From the NCBI GenBank assembly GCA_030674155.1, contig CM060325.1, forward strand, positions 50,794,467-50,811,966: DNA of 17,500 nt, in the 5' to 3' direction. Positions 1 through 7,675 of this stretch are shown in pieces; the stretch's first letter is position 1; every line of letters begins with the position of its first letter. A program made the translations under genes and the position numbers. The notes below the pieces were generated by a model that saw only the letters and a program-made list of their open reading frames with translations, searched no databases and was not told the origin of the DNA. The DNA comes from Stramonita haemastoma. Its lineage: Eukaryota; Mollusca; Gastropoda; Neogastropoda; Muricidae.

Positions 1-545
1 ACCCTGATAGGGAAACAAATACAGTTGCATGCAGGAAAAAGAAAAAAAAAATATGGGCAGGCGCTGCACTTGTGGCGACGGACGCGCTCTCTCCCGGGGT
101 AAGGAGAGCAGCCCGAATTTCACGCAGAGAAATCTGCTGTGACATATAAAACACAAATAGGTAGGCGCTGCCCTTGTGGCGACGTGCTCTCCCCGGGGGA
201 AGGAGAGCAGCCCGAATTTCACGCAGAGAAATCTGCTGTGACATATAAAACAAAAATAGGTAGGCGCTGCACTTGTGGCGACGCGCTCTCCCGAGGGAAG
301 GAGAGCAGCCCGAATTTCACGCAGAGAAATATGCTGTGACATATAAAAACAAAAATAGGTAGGCGCTGCACTTGTGGCGACGTGCTCTCCCCGGGGGAAG
401 GAGAGCAGCCCGAATTTCACGCAGAGAAATCTGCTGTGACATAAAAAAAAAAAATAGGTAGGCGCTGCACTTGTGGCGACGCGCTCTCCCCGAGGGAAGG
501 AGAGCAGCCCGAATTTCACGCAGAGAAATCTGCTGTGACATATAA
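1..545 (+). mobile_element. 3' half of a molluscan-type SINE, left end outside the window, tail tandemly amplified
   Basis: The first 56 bases (CTGATAGGGAAACAAATA, then GCATGCAGG and an A-rich stretch) lead into GGCGCTGCACTTGTGGCGAC, a GC-rich box around CTCTCCCCGGGGG, and GAATTTCACGCAGAGAAATC. From memory this order matches the 3' half of a SINE common in gastropod genomes and transcripts; I could not compare it with a library. The tRNA-like head and central domain would lie left of position 1. In ordinary copies the last part occurs once; here it is repeated five times. Family assignment is recollection; the order of blocks is seen directly. Confidence 0.6.
57..545 (+). repeat. ~99-bp minisatellite, five units
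   Basis: GGCGCTGC recurs with its unit starting near 57, 161, 260, 359 and 458. The spacings are 104, then 99, 99 and 99. Each unit carries GCGCTGC, TTGTGGCGACG, a CTCTCCC..GGGAAGGAGAG imperfect palindrome, CAGCCCGAATTTCACGCAGAG and TGCTGTGACATA, then an A-rich spacer. The first unit has a few extra bases (GACGGACGCGCTC). Because 99 is a multiple of three, open frames run through several units on both strands; I regard these as by-products and not genes. Confidence 0.93.
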
Positions 546-559
546 AGTGATATGGGATA

Positions 560-663
560 TACCTAGAGACAGCTGGAGAGAATAGCCCAGGACAGAGGAC
601 TCTGGCGGACTGTTGTCGGCGGCCTATGCTCCAGGGGAATGATGGGCCTAAGGGGATATAGAG
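560..663 (+). pseudogene. C-terminal scrap of a LINE ORF2-like protein
   Basis: One forward frame from about 577 reads ERIAQDRGLWRTVVGGLCS. This resembles the extreme C-terminus of many non-LTR retrotransposon polyproteins (a basic/aromatic AxDRxxWRxxVxGLCS signature near the stop). It starts just after the last 99-bp unit, has no upstream reverse transcriptase, and an upstream stop closes the frame. It sits in intron 3 of the minus-strand galactosyltransferase gene, in the opposite orientation. The match rests on about 20 residues. Confidence 0.5.
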
Positions 664-706
664 TGGTACATAATACAAAAGGCAACTATTGTGTGTGACC
701 ACTGAC

Positions 707-894
707 CTGTAGTTAAACTTGTTTATAGCCACGGCCAGGTGTGTGGGTTGAGAGGCACAGCGGTACAGGTTGCGGTCGTTCAGTGGCAGGAGATCCACAT
801 CTTGGAAGATGAAGCAGTTGTAGTCATCGAACTTGAGCGATTCCCGCACACCTGCGTTCAACAGGATGCCTTTGTTGAAGTGACTAGCCATGTC
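707..894 (-). CDS. Beta-1,4-galactosyltransferase-family enzyme, exon 3 (DxD metal-binding region)
   Basis: The minus strand encodes 62 full codons plus AG with no stop. It starts DMASHFNKGILLNAG, continues FIFQDVDLLPLNDRNLYRC and ends HLAVAINKFNY. This is the characteristic B4GALT block: the FNR-type motif (here FNK), the D-V-D metal site that holds Mn2+ and UDP-sugar, and the QPxHLxVAxxKF stretch. The exon follows a pyrimidine-rich tract and CAG acceptor (895-897) and ends at AG|GTCAGT (donor from 706). The 188-nt length equals, as far as I remember, the corresponding vertebrate exon. The enzyme would be a Golgi type II protein transferring Gal, or in invertebrates often GalNAc or GlcNAc, to terminal GlcNAc. 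The next exon (GGVSAL and WGWGGEDDD motifs) is expected left of the window. Confidence 0.93.
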
Positions 895-950
895 CTGTTG
901 TGGGGAGAAAAAACAACAACAAAATTTAGGGATTTATGCACACAGTTATA

Positions 951-1050
951 CAGACACACACACACACACACACACACAGACATACAGACAGATACACATA
1001 AAAACACTTACAAACACACTTACAACACACACACTTACACAACACACACA

Positions 1051-1112
<62 letters not shown>

Positions 1113-1198
1113 CACTACACACACACACACACACACACACACACTTACACATACACACAATTACACACACACACACAATTACACACACACACACACAC

Positions 1199-1254
<56 letters not shown>
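951..1254. repeat. Interrupted (CA)n microsatellite, ~300 bp
   Basis: CA dinucleotides are broken by ACTTACA, ATTACA and AACACAC interruptions. On the galactosyltransferase sense strand this is a (TG)n tract that begins about 57 nt upstream of the exon 3 acceptor. The histidine/threonine-rich and cysteine/valine-rich open frames across it are repeat artefacts. Confidence 0.97.
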
Positions 1255-1261
1255 ACTTGTA

Positions 1262-1504
1262 ACAGGAGTTAACTGCTGTTGCGATGAAAAAACTTTCAAG
1301 TGTTCATTTAATTTTTGAATGCCAAACTTTAAAATCATTTTTGCCTGATATTTCTGATTGTTCGTTAGAAAATGTTTTCAGTGACTTTTTATTAATGTTC
1401 AGCATTTGTGAATATTTGCTTCGAAGTACAGTTGCTCATTTGCTTTAGGTTTAAATTGAGTGTTTTTCTTGTTTAAATGTCACTTTGTTTTTACCTATGA
1501 TAAC
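1262..1504 (+). mobile_element. 3' terminal fragment of a LINE (C-terminal zinc-knuckle region, stop and 3' UTR)
   Basis: Allowing one frameshift near 1290, the forward strand encodes NCCCDEKTF, then HLIFECQTLKSFLPDISD, and ends with VAHLL followed by TAG at about 1447. Clustered Cys residues followed by H-x4-C and a short C-terminal tail are typical of the end of Jockey/CR1-like ORF2 proteins. About 50 bases of 3' UTR follow and end in TTTTTACCTATGATAA, after which a CA array begins. A second copy of the same 3' end lies inverted at 15970-16153. The fragment is flanked by CA arrays on both sides and lies in intron 2 of the galactosyltransferase gene, antisense to it. Confidence 0.8.
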
Positions 1505-1543
1505 GATAATGATACATACACACATGTGCACACACGCGCGCAC

Positions 1544-1545
<2 letters not shown>

Positions 1546-1625
<80 letters not shown>
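1546..1625. repeat. (AC)n microsatellite, ~80 bp, nearly perfect
   Basis: An uninterrupted AC run follows the LINE 3' end after a short transition (ATACATACACACATGTGCACACACGCG in outline). It may represent the expanded LINE tail. Confidence 0.97.
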
Positions 1626-1627
<2 letters not shown>

Positions 1628-1840
1628 ACACACATGCACGCATTGGAGCTTAGGCCTACCCAAGTTTATCTTTTTTCCTTTGTCTTCTTCTGTAAGTGCA
1701 GTTCAATGACTTTCTCATGGTTAGATTTTTTCCTTGTATCATTCATTCAACTTTACAAACAAATACACATATATTCACTCCTATCTCCTCCTTCCCTTGT
1801 CCAGTCTAAAATCACTTGTTAGTGGATAGACGTTAAAACG

Positions 1841-1841
<1 letters not shown>
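1626..1841. other. Intronic spacer without recognisable content
   Basis: About 215 bp of T/C-rich sequence between two CA arrays, inside intron 2. No conserved protein or RNA feature is seen. Confidence 0.6.
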
Positions 1842-1874
<33 letters not shown>

Positions 1875-1958
1875 ACACACACACACCACACACACACACA
1901 CACACAGCACAGACACAGCACAGCACAGCACAGCACAGCACAGCACAGCACAGCACAC
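1842..1958. repeat. Compound (CA)n / (CAGCA)n microsatellite
   Basis: CA repeats with two CACCACA interruptions (1842-1904) pass into a pentanucleotide array with CAGCA repeated about ten times (1905-1956). The change from a 2-bp to a 5-bp period at one locus is seen directly. Confidence 0.95.
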
Positions 1959-2129
1959 AACATGTAACCTCCCAACCCACACCCCTGGCCCTGGCATCAA
2001 CAAGATGACCTAGAGGTCAGTGCCCCAGTCTGACCTCCTTCCATTCCCATCATGTGGAAGAATGAATGGTCCAGTTTGTGCTTGAGCCATGCCCTAAAGG
2101 CAGCTGATCACTAAATACCAAACCTTTTC

Positions 2130-2405
2130 ATTGATGGTGTAATGGTTGAGCTTGTGCATGAATATAAATACCTCGGCACAGTTATTTATGATGAACCGAA
2201 TTTTAATGCAAATACCGATCTTGTAAATAGAAAAAGCAGTTCTCCCACCTTTTTCTTCAAAAGCTACTTGTCTTCAAGTAAATGTGACAGTTTTTTTACA
2301 GAATTTTTTTATCAACGTTTTATTGAGTCTGTTCTTTCCTTCTCCTTGATATGTTGGTGCAAAAGCCTGACTGTCAGAAAAAGAAACTACTGAACAGGAT
2401 AGTAT
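2130..2405 (+). pseudogene. LINE ORF2 fragment downstream of the reverse transcriptase core (YKYLG region)
   Basis: The forward frame from about 2130 reads IDGVMVELVHEYKYLGTVIY and continues to FIESVLSFSLICW, then a stop at about 2391. The E-Y-K-Y-L-G-T-V-I block followed by a region ending FIxSVLxFxxICW is characteristic of the segment after the FADD box in many non-LTR reverse transcriptases. The reading can be followed a few codons further in a shifted frame (KKKLLNRIV). No RT catalytic core precedes it, so the copy is 5'-truncated. It belongs to a different family from the minus-strand LINE beside it and faces it tail to tail. It is antisense to the host gene. Confidence 0.8.
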
Positions 2406-2463
2406 TCCCACCTCAATTCTGCTGCTTAATAAATGCATGACAATAAATCTGAACAAACCCAAA

Positions 2464-2507
2464 ACAAGCAAGCAAGCAAGCAAGGGAGGGAGCAAGCGAG
2501 CGAGCAA
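2464..2507. repeat. (AAGC)n-like short array between two LINE 3' ends
   Basis: AAGCAAGCAAGCAAGCAAG passes into degenerate GGGAGGGAGCAAGCGAGCGAGC. It lies between the 3' side of the plus-strand LINE fragment and the 3' end of the minus-strand LINE, so it could be the tail of either. Confidence 0.85.
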
Positions 2508-2524
2508 GAGAACTCAAGAACTCA

Positions 2525-4725
2525 AAAAGTTAATAGTATAGGCCATTCAACCCGTTACAAATCCATAAGTAATCATGTATGACTGTATACTTCGAATAGA
2601 ACATTATATTAATACAAAAGCACAGTTTGAAATCAGCATCAATTGCTCGAAGAAAATAGCACAAGATTTCATGATGACATTATCGGTGTTTGTTGGAATG
2701 ATAAATATATCTGCCAAGATCATGGGCACACGCATCCTCTTGCATTAATCTTTAGAATAAAGTTAGCGATGGATACATAATTATGATATTCTTCTGGGAT
2801 TAATTTTACCCTTGTGGGATAAATTTTACCCGTAAGTTACTTAGAACATTACAATACAAGAGAAAGTGCAGTTCTGTTTCTATAGCACTGTGACAAAATG
2901 AACACTGAAGATCTTGCTCAGAAGTGGCTGTGTAGCGCTTTCTGTGCGTCTGTAGGTCTGATATTACTAGTCTGAATCTGATCAAAATGTCAGAATATAC
3001 TTGTTAGGCACCAAGGTAAAGTAAGTTTCCATAGATACAGATGATTTAAATGTACCGTACACACTGAATTGAGTGCTATTGTTAATATGTTCATTCCACT
3101 TTGGATAGAAACAATCAATTAATCTTTGTCTAAGCTGTCCTAAGAAAGCTTTATGGTTAGTAACACCTTAGTTTTCCCATACAAATCCAAAACCGGTCTC
3201 ATATAACATTTTACAAATATATGATACCCAACACATTTTACCACCATTATGGAGGGACGAAAGGATGTTGTAGGCTTTTCTTGGAAGTCTAGATTCTTCT
3301 AACTCCATTAAACGCAGCAAATATCTGATCGTAGATACATAACCAGAAATATATAATGGGTATCGACCAGTTTCACTGTAAACCATGTCATTTGGGGTTC
3401 TGGGGCTTACGTTTAACATTTTTTTCAGAGCAAACGTGTGGACATTCTCCACTTACTTCTGTTGAGACAGGCCCCATATTTCCGCTCCATACAATAGAAT
3501 TGGTTTAATTTGGGAATCAAAAAGTTTGACAAAATGTCTGCTGAAAAATCCCCCAGTTCCCATAGAATTCTGAAATGTTAATTACCCCTTTTCTAGCTTT
3601 ACACGAGAGCTCACGGACTGCTTTACTGTATGCTATTCTAGTAGAAAGGAACAAGCCCAGGTACTTATAGGAATTTGCAATAGATATATCTTTTCCTTTG
3701 TAGAACCAAACCTCTTTCTTATCCACACATCCACGTTTTCTAAATATTACAATGTTCGATTTATCAAGATTTACATGCAAATCTAGTTTTATGGATTGAC
3801 TTGCTAGAACATTTAACTGGTTTTGTAAGCCTGCAACACTGTCAGATATCAAAACAATGTCGTCAGCAAATATAAATAAAAATTTCTAGTGGATCGTGGT
3901 AGAACTGAATGCCATGTTTTCCATTTTTAATGACATCTGGGCTAACTCGTTAGTGAACAATGAGAATAAAAGAGGGCTAGTTATTTCACCTTGTTTTAAG
4001 CCTTTAAAACAGAATATGGCTTCTAATATTTTGGTCCCAAAACGAATCTGGGCTTTTACAGTTGCATACATACTCTGTAATGTTTTCAATATGTTACCAT
4101 TTACACCATTTTTTTGCAGGATTGGCCAGAGTTTGTTTAAAGAAATAAGGTCGAAAGCCTTCCTAAAGTCAATGAAAGCAACATATAATTTTTTGTTTCT
4201 TAAGAGCTGTCTTTGGATAATAGCATATAATGTAAAAATATGATCTATTGTGGAATGATCTTTTCGAAAACCTGCTTGTATTTCACCAAGAATATTTCTG
4301 TTTTCTACAAAAGTTAATAAACGCATATTGATTATATAGTTTAGGAGTTTACTACAGATGTTCAATAATGAGATGCCTTTATAGTTATCTGGATTATGAA
4401 TGCTTCATTTCTTATGTATGGGGTGGATGATAGCTTCTGTCCAAGATTCTGGATAGAGTCCAGAGAAAAAAAATCTTATTGAACAGATGGACCAGAAAGG
4501 ACGTTATTCTTCTATGATTTATCACTGACTTGAAAATTTCAGGGATGATCCCATCAAGGCCAGCAGCTTTGTTATGTTTCAGATGTTTAAATAGCTTTAA
4601 TTATTTCTTCCTCTGTGATCTCTGAGTTTAATTCCATAACATCCTCCGGAATGTGCTCAGAGTCGAATAAACTTGCACTGCTGTCAATTACTTCTTTCTG
4701 TTCCCCTCCCTCCTCCCCAAAAGCG
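2525..4725 (-). mobile_element. 5'-truncated, decayed non-LTR retrotransposon with recognisable reverse transcriptase
   Basis: Read on the minus strand with several frameshifts, this segment gives, in order: a pre-RT stretch (EEEIIKAI, KHNKAAGLDGIIPEIFK); WTEAIIHPIHKK and NPDNYKGISLLNICSKL; the RT palm (QAGFRKDHST, VAFIDFRKAFD, GLKQGEITSPLLFSLF); the catalytic FADD box (codons 3859-3870); the SYKYLG block; a thumb/C-terminal region (RTPNDMVYSETGRYPLYI); and a C-terminal zinc knuckle C-x2-C-x8-H-x4-C (CSFC...H...C) near 2860-2910. ORF2 stops at about 2604 and a short 3' UTR runs to about 2525. The endonuclease is missing and the 5' side abuts a GA array. It lies in intron 2, in the same sense as the host gene. 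I place it only at CR1/L2/Jockey-like level. Confidence 0.88.
3886..4365 (-). pseudogene. Reverse transcriptase palm open frame of the decayed LINE
   Basis: This is the longest unbroken piece of the element, 159 codons. It begins NICSKLLNYIINMRLLTFVE and contains QAGFRKDHSTIDHIF, then AFIDFRKAFD (the first catalytic aspartate region) and GLKQGEITSPLLFSLFTNEL. The frame then shifts twice within about 30 bases, so the FADD box at 3859-3870 is in another frame. The upstream NPDNYKGIS motif is preceded by an in-frame stop (HKK-stop). The element is therefore dead, although the catalytic motifs are still readable. Confidence 0.88.
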
Positions 4726-4726
4726 A

Positions 4727-4727
4727 G

Positions 4728-4822
<95 letters not shown>
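4727..4822. repeat. (GA)n microsatellite, ~95 bp
   Basis: GAGAGA with a single break (GAAGAG) near 4763. It joins the truncated 5' edge of the LINE on one side and the GAACACT repeats on the other. Confidence 0.97.
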
Positions 4823-4825
<3 letters not shown>

Positions 4826-5140
4826 ACTGAACACTGAACACTGAACACTGGGATACTGAACATTAAAGTGATTTATTGTACTTCGGCCTTTGGCCACAAT
4901 ACGATTCAAAGGGAAGAAGAAAAAAATGGAAGAAAATGAAATATAACTTTACCTAGTCTTCGGTAATACATTGCCATAATGATACACCTTGGCATGTACC
5001 TAAACTGACTTTTGGCCTTTGGCGACTACACAATTCAAAAAGAAAGAAGAAAAAAAGAAGAAGAAAAGGAAACAGAACTACTTCACAAAGTCTTCAAAAG
5101 TGCGTTGCCATAATTATACACCTAAGTATGTACCTAAACC
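4823..5140 (-). mobile_element. Dispersed GAACACT-tailed repeat, copy A with a tandemly duplicated body
   Basis: On the plus strand four GAACACT heptamers (one followed by GGATACT) lead into TTATTG and the core TCGGCCTTTGGCCACAATAC at about 4883, then an A/G-rich stretch, ATTGCCATAATGATACACC and GCATGTACCTAAAC. The same order repeats with substitutions from 5011 (TTTGGCCTTTGGCGACTACA ... GTTGCCATAATTATACACC ... TATGTACCTAAAC). This is a 129-bp tandem duplication of the body. Similar cores occur at 5476 and 17107. Because the heptamers and GA tract lie at one end in each copy, I infer a retroposed element whose sense strand is minus, with an (AGTGTTC)n(TC)n tail. Confidence 0.7.
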
Positions 5141-5263
5141 GTGCACCTGGAAATGCATATTCCAAAATCCCAAATAAAGTGCTGACTTAAAAACCAACAA
5201 TAAAACAGATCTTAGCTCAAAAGAAAAAAAAGAAAGAGAAAAAGAGGGCTTGAGGGGGTGAAA

Positions 5264-5432
<169 letters not shown>

Positions 5433-5520
5433 AACACTGAACACTGAACACTGAACACTGAAATGATTTAATTGCACATCGGCCTTGGGCCACAATACAA
5501 TATAGAAAAGAAAAATAGGA
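5433..5520 (-). mobile_element. Dispersed GAACACT-tailed repeat, copy C
   Basis: Four GAACACT heptamers, ATGATTTAATTG and the core ATCGGCCTTGGGCCACAATA (about 5478) follow a GA array in the same order and orientation as copy A. The body is cut short after about 20 bases beyond the core and is followed by another GA array. Confidence 0.75.
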
Positions 5521-5530
5521 AAAATATCTG

Positions 5531-5540
5531 GGGAGAGAGA

Positions 5541-5623
<83 letters not shown>

Positions 5624-5655
5624 GAGGAGAGAGAGGGAGGGAGAGAGAGAGAGGT
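5531..5655. repeat. (GA)n / GGA-rich microsatellite
   Basis: GA repeats interrupted by GGAGAG at fairly regular steps. It grades into GGGAGGGAG and GTGGTGGAGG at its right end. Confidence 0.95.
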
Positions 5656-5897
5656 GGTGGAGGAAGGGAGTGGGGAGAGGAAAGGAGATTCAGAGATCCA
5701 ATGCTCAGGCAAAAAAGGATGTGGAATTTTGAAGCATAGGAAAAGGCTACCCTTTATCATTTTAAGCTGTGTTCAATATTTCAATGGAGGCTATTTAATT
5801 TCATTGATATTAATTTTGTTTAATCATACAACATGTTATAACATTTTGGTTTATGCCGAAGGGGGTGGGGGAGGCAGTGCACTAGGATGCAAGCCTT
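5656..5897. other. Intron 2 spacer
   Basis: About 240 bp with no recognisable coding, RNA or repeat content apart from a short G-rich run (GGGGGTGGGGGAGG) near 5861. It lies just beyond the microsatellite that carries the exon 2 donor. Confidence 0.6.
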
Positions 5898-5973
5898 ACT
5901 CACTCACTCACTCACTCACTCACTCATCACTCACTCACCCACTCACTCACTCACTCACTACTCACTCACTCAC
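5898..5973. repeat. (ACTC)n = (GAGT)n tetranucleotide microsatellite overlapping the exon 2 donor
   Basis: ACTC units run directly up to the exon 2 boundary, with breaks (CATCACTC, CACCCACTC, CACTACTC). On the transcribed-sense minus strand the array begins GTGAGTGAGTGAGTAGTGAG, so its first unit is also the 5' splice site of exon 2. Confidence 0.95.
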
Positions 5974-6209
5974 CGATTCCACCACGAAAAAGGTGAAGGA
6001 AATTTGCTGCCGGATGAGGAAGGGAATCAGGTGACCCAGCAACACTCTCAGGTGGGTCCAGCGGTTCCGACAAGGGATGATGATGGCCGTTCGATTCTTG
6101 GCCCGGCAGTTGGGGGGCCTGTAGTTGCCTCCTCTCCTGATCACCGTGCCCCACTTAGTCTCCAGGACACTCAAGGGCAAAGGGTGGAGATCCGCGGACT
6201 TGAACCCTA
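5974..6209 (-). CDS. Beta-1,4-galactosyltransferase-family enzyme, exon 2 (N-terminal catalytic domain)
   Basis: The minus strand reads GFKSADLHPLPLSVLE, then RGGNYRPPNC, AIIIPCRNRWTHLRVLL, IPFLIRQQ and FFVVES. The G-G-x-Y-x-P-x-x-C block, the I-I-I-P-x-R-N-R UDP-binding motif and the RQQ...VVE strand are in the canonical B4GALT order. The family usually has PFRNREEHL; here F is C and EE is WT, while both arginines are kept. I chose the acceptor CAG at 6210-6212, preceded by a CT-rich tract. The first two bases TA complete a codon begun by the last T of exon 1 (giving Leu). This yields 236 nt, which equals, as far as I recall, the vertebrate exon. The donor is TCG|GTGAGT. Joined to exon 3 the spacing from VVES to FNK matches the vertebrate enzymes without a gap. 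Confidence 0.93.
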
Positions 6210-6503
6210 CTGATGACAGCAACAAGGGTAGGAGAGATTGTTTACCGTGACTGTGACACAGCTGTCAGTTTCCCCCTCTTTCGGCTCCTCTCAGCTGCTA
6301 ATTAATCCATCCCATCCCAGCCCAGATGAGGCCAGCTGGTGCTAATTATAGCAGGAACTGACCACACTTGGACTAGGTAAAAGGAAGATCGCGCTAAATT
6401 TAGCACTGTTGACTGAGTGATGTTGGACCTGTGGGTTGTGGTGAGCATTGCTGCTCTTCTTATGATCTCTGAGAGAGAATCGGTTAGACAGTAACCGTGA
6501 GGA
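6210..6503. other. Start of intron 1 (gene side), no further features
   Basis: About 290 bp upstream of exon 2 on the minus strand. The part next to exon 2 is pyrimidine-rich on the sense strand (CTCTCCTACCCTTGTTGCTG) and serves as the acceptor tract. Otherwise nothing is recognised. Confidence 0.6.
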
Positions 6504-6515
6504 TGTGTGTGTGTG

Positions 6516-6586
<71 letters not shown>

Positions 6587-6686
6587 TGTGTGTGTGTAGT
6601 GTATGTGTAGTGTGTGTAGTGTGGTGTGTGTGTGTAGTGTGTGTGCATGTGTGTAGTGTGTGGTGTATGTGTGTGTAGTGTGTGTG

Positions 6687-6762
<76 letters not shown>

Positions 6763-7090
6763 GTGTGCGTAGTGTGTAGTGTGTGTGTATGTGTGTGTGT
6801 AGTGTGTGTGTAGAGTGTGTGTAGTGTGTGGTAGTGTATGTGTGTGTAGTATGTGTGTAGTGTGTAGTGTATGTGTGTGTGTAGTGTGTGTAAAGTGTGT
6901 GTGTGTAGTGCGTGTGTGCGTAGTGTGTGTGTAGAGTGTGTGTAGTGTGTGTGTGTGTGCGTGTAGTGTATGTGTGTGTAGTGTGTGTGTCGCGTGCGTA
7001 GTGTGCGTAGTGTGTGTGCAGTGTGCGTAGTGTGTGCAGTGTGTATGTGTAGTGTGTGTGTGTGCGTGCAAGCGTGCGTGTGTAGTGTGT
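6504..7090. repeat. (GT)n-derived array with interspersed GTAGT units, ~590 bp
   Basis: GT repeats are broken throughout by TGTAGTG, TGTATG and TGCGTAG, giving an irregular 8-14 bp texture. The reverse frame is a His/Thr-rich artefact of 204 codons. On the galactosyltransferase pre-mRNA it would be a (CA)n-rich stretch in intron 1. Confidence 0.96.
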
Positions 7091-7334
7091 TTAATCAAGC
7101 CAAGTCAAGTCAATCAAAGTTGTTTTTATTGAGTGTAAAACAAACATTCAGTTTACTCAGCTGTTTTTCATCCTGCCCTCACAAAAGAAGGATAGAAAAA
7201 GAATCTGACTGACTTGATCAGCCGTGCATGCCCCATTCAGGCATCGACAATCCGACCTCAGAGATGAAGCCAACACGTCACCAGTGTGTATCATTTTCTT
7301 TTTTCAATACTGACGTTGGTTGCTACCAGCTCGA
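7091..7334. other. Intron 1 spacer, possible retroposon tail
   Basis: Begins with imperfect CAAGTCAAGTCAATCAAAG and GTTTTTATTGAGTGTAAAAC, which look like the A/T-rich end of a retroposed sequence. The following 170 bases show no recognisable feature. Confidence 0.4.
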
Positions 7335-7590
7335 GATGGCCTACTTTTCTGAAGGGCGGGGCGGGTATTTAACGTGAGTGCAAGAACCTCTGCGTGCATT
7401 CGTACACGGGACTTCGGTTAATAGTCTTTTCCAAAGAACTTCTGGGAGAGTGGAGTTAGCGCTGGTATTAACTCCAGGGGGGGGTGGGGGAGGGAGGGAG
7501 GAGAATCCACTGGAAAAAGGGTTTGGGCGGTGGTTTGAACCCTGGGCGTCAGATCTGGAGCTCAACACTTTAACCACTATGAGACTATAA
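7335..7590 (-). mobile_element. tRNA-derived SINE (head and central domain)
   Basis: On the minus strand from 7590, CTCATAGTGGTTAAAGTG resembles a Pol III A box (tRNA-like AGTGGTTA) and AGGGTTCAAACC is a good B box, 33 bp further on. These are followed by an unrelated C/T-rich stretch and then a central domain. On the plus strand the domain contains TGGCCTACT, ATTTAACGTGAGTGCAAGA and CGTACACGGGACTTCGG. The same domain is present at 10190-10310 in the opposite orientation, which shows it is a repeated element. A G-run near 7478-7489 interrupts the copy. It lies in intron 1, in the same sense as the host gene. Confidence 0.8.
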
Positions 7591-7675
7591 ACCCTATAGA
7601 TACTAGTTTTAACACACCACAGTTTTTGCCTTCATTAAGGTTGATATTTTAGAGCAACACCCCATCCCTAACTAT

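Noticed and set aside
317..541. Repeat protein SQQISLREIRAALLP on the minus strand
   Set aside because: Arises because the SINE-tail unit length is a multiple of three; stops in the first units and no independent coding evidence.
57..545. The ~99-bp repeat array considered as a CRISPR array
   Set aside because: There are no distinct spacers between short identical repeats; the whole unit is repeated, and the context is eukaryotic.
739..1318. Forward frames of 177 and 142 codons ending in His/Thr repeats
   Set aside because: They run antisense through exon 3 and then through the CA microsatellite; repeat artefacts.
6484..7098. 204-codon minus-strand His/Thr-rich frame
   Set aside because: Pure translation of a GT-derived array; no coding signature.
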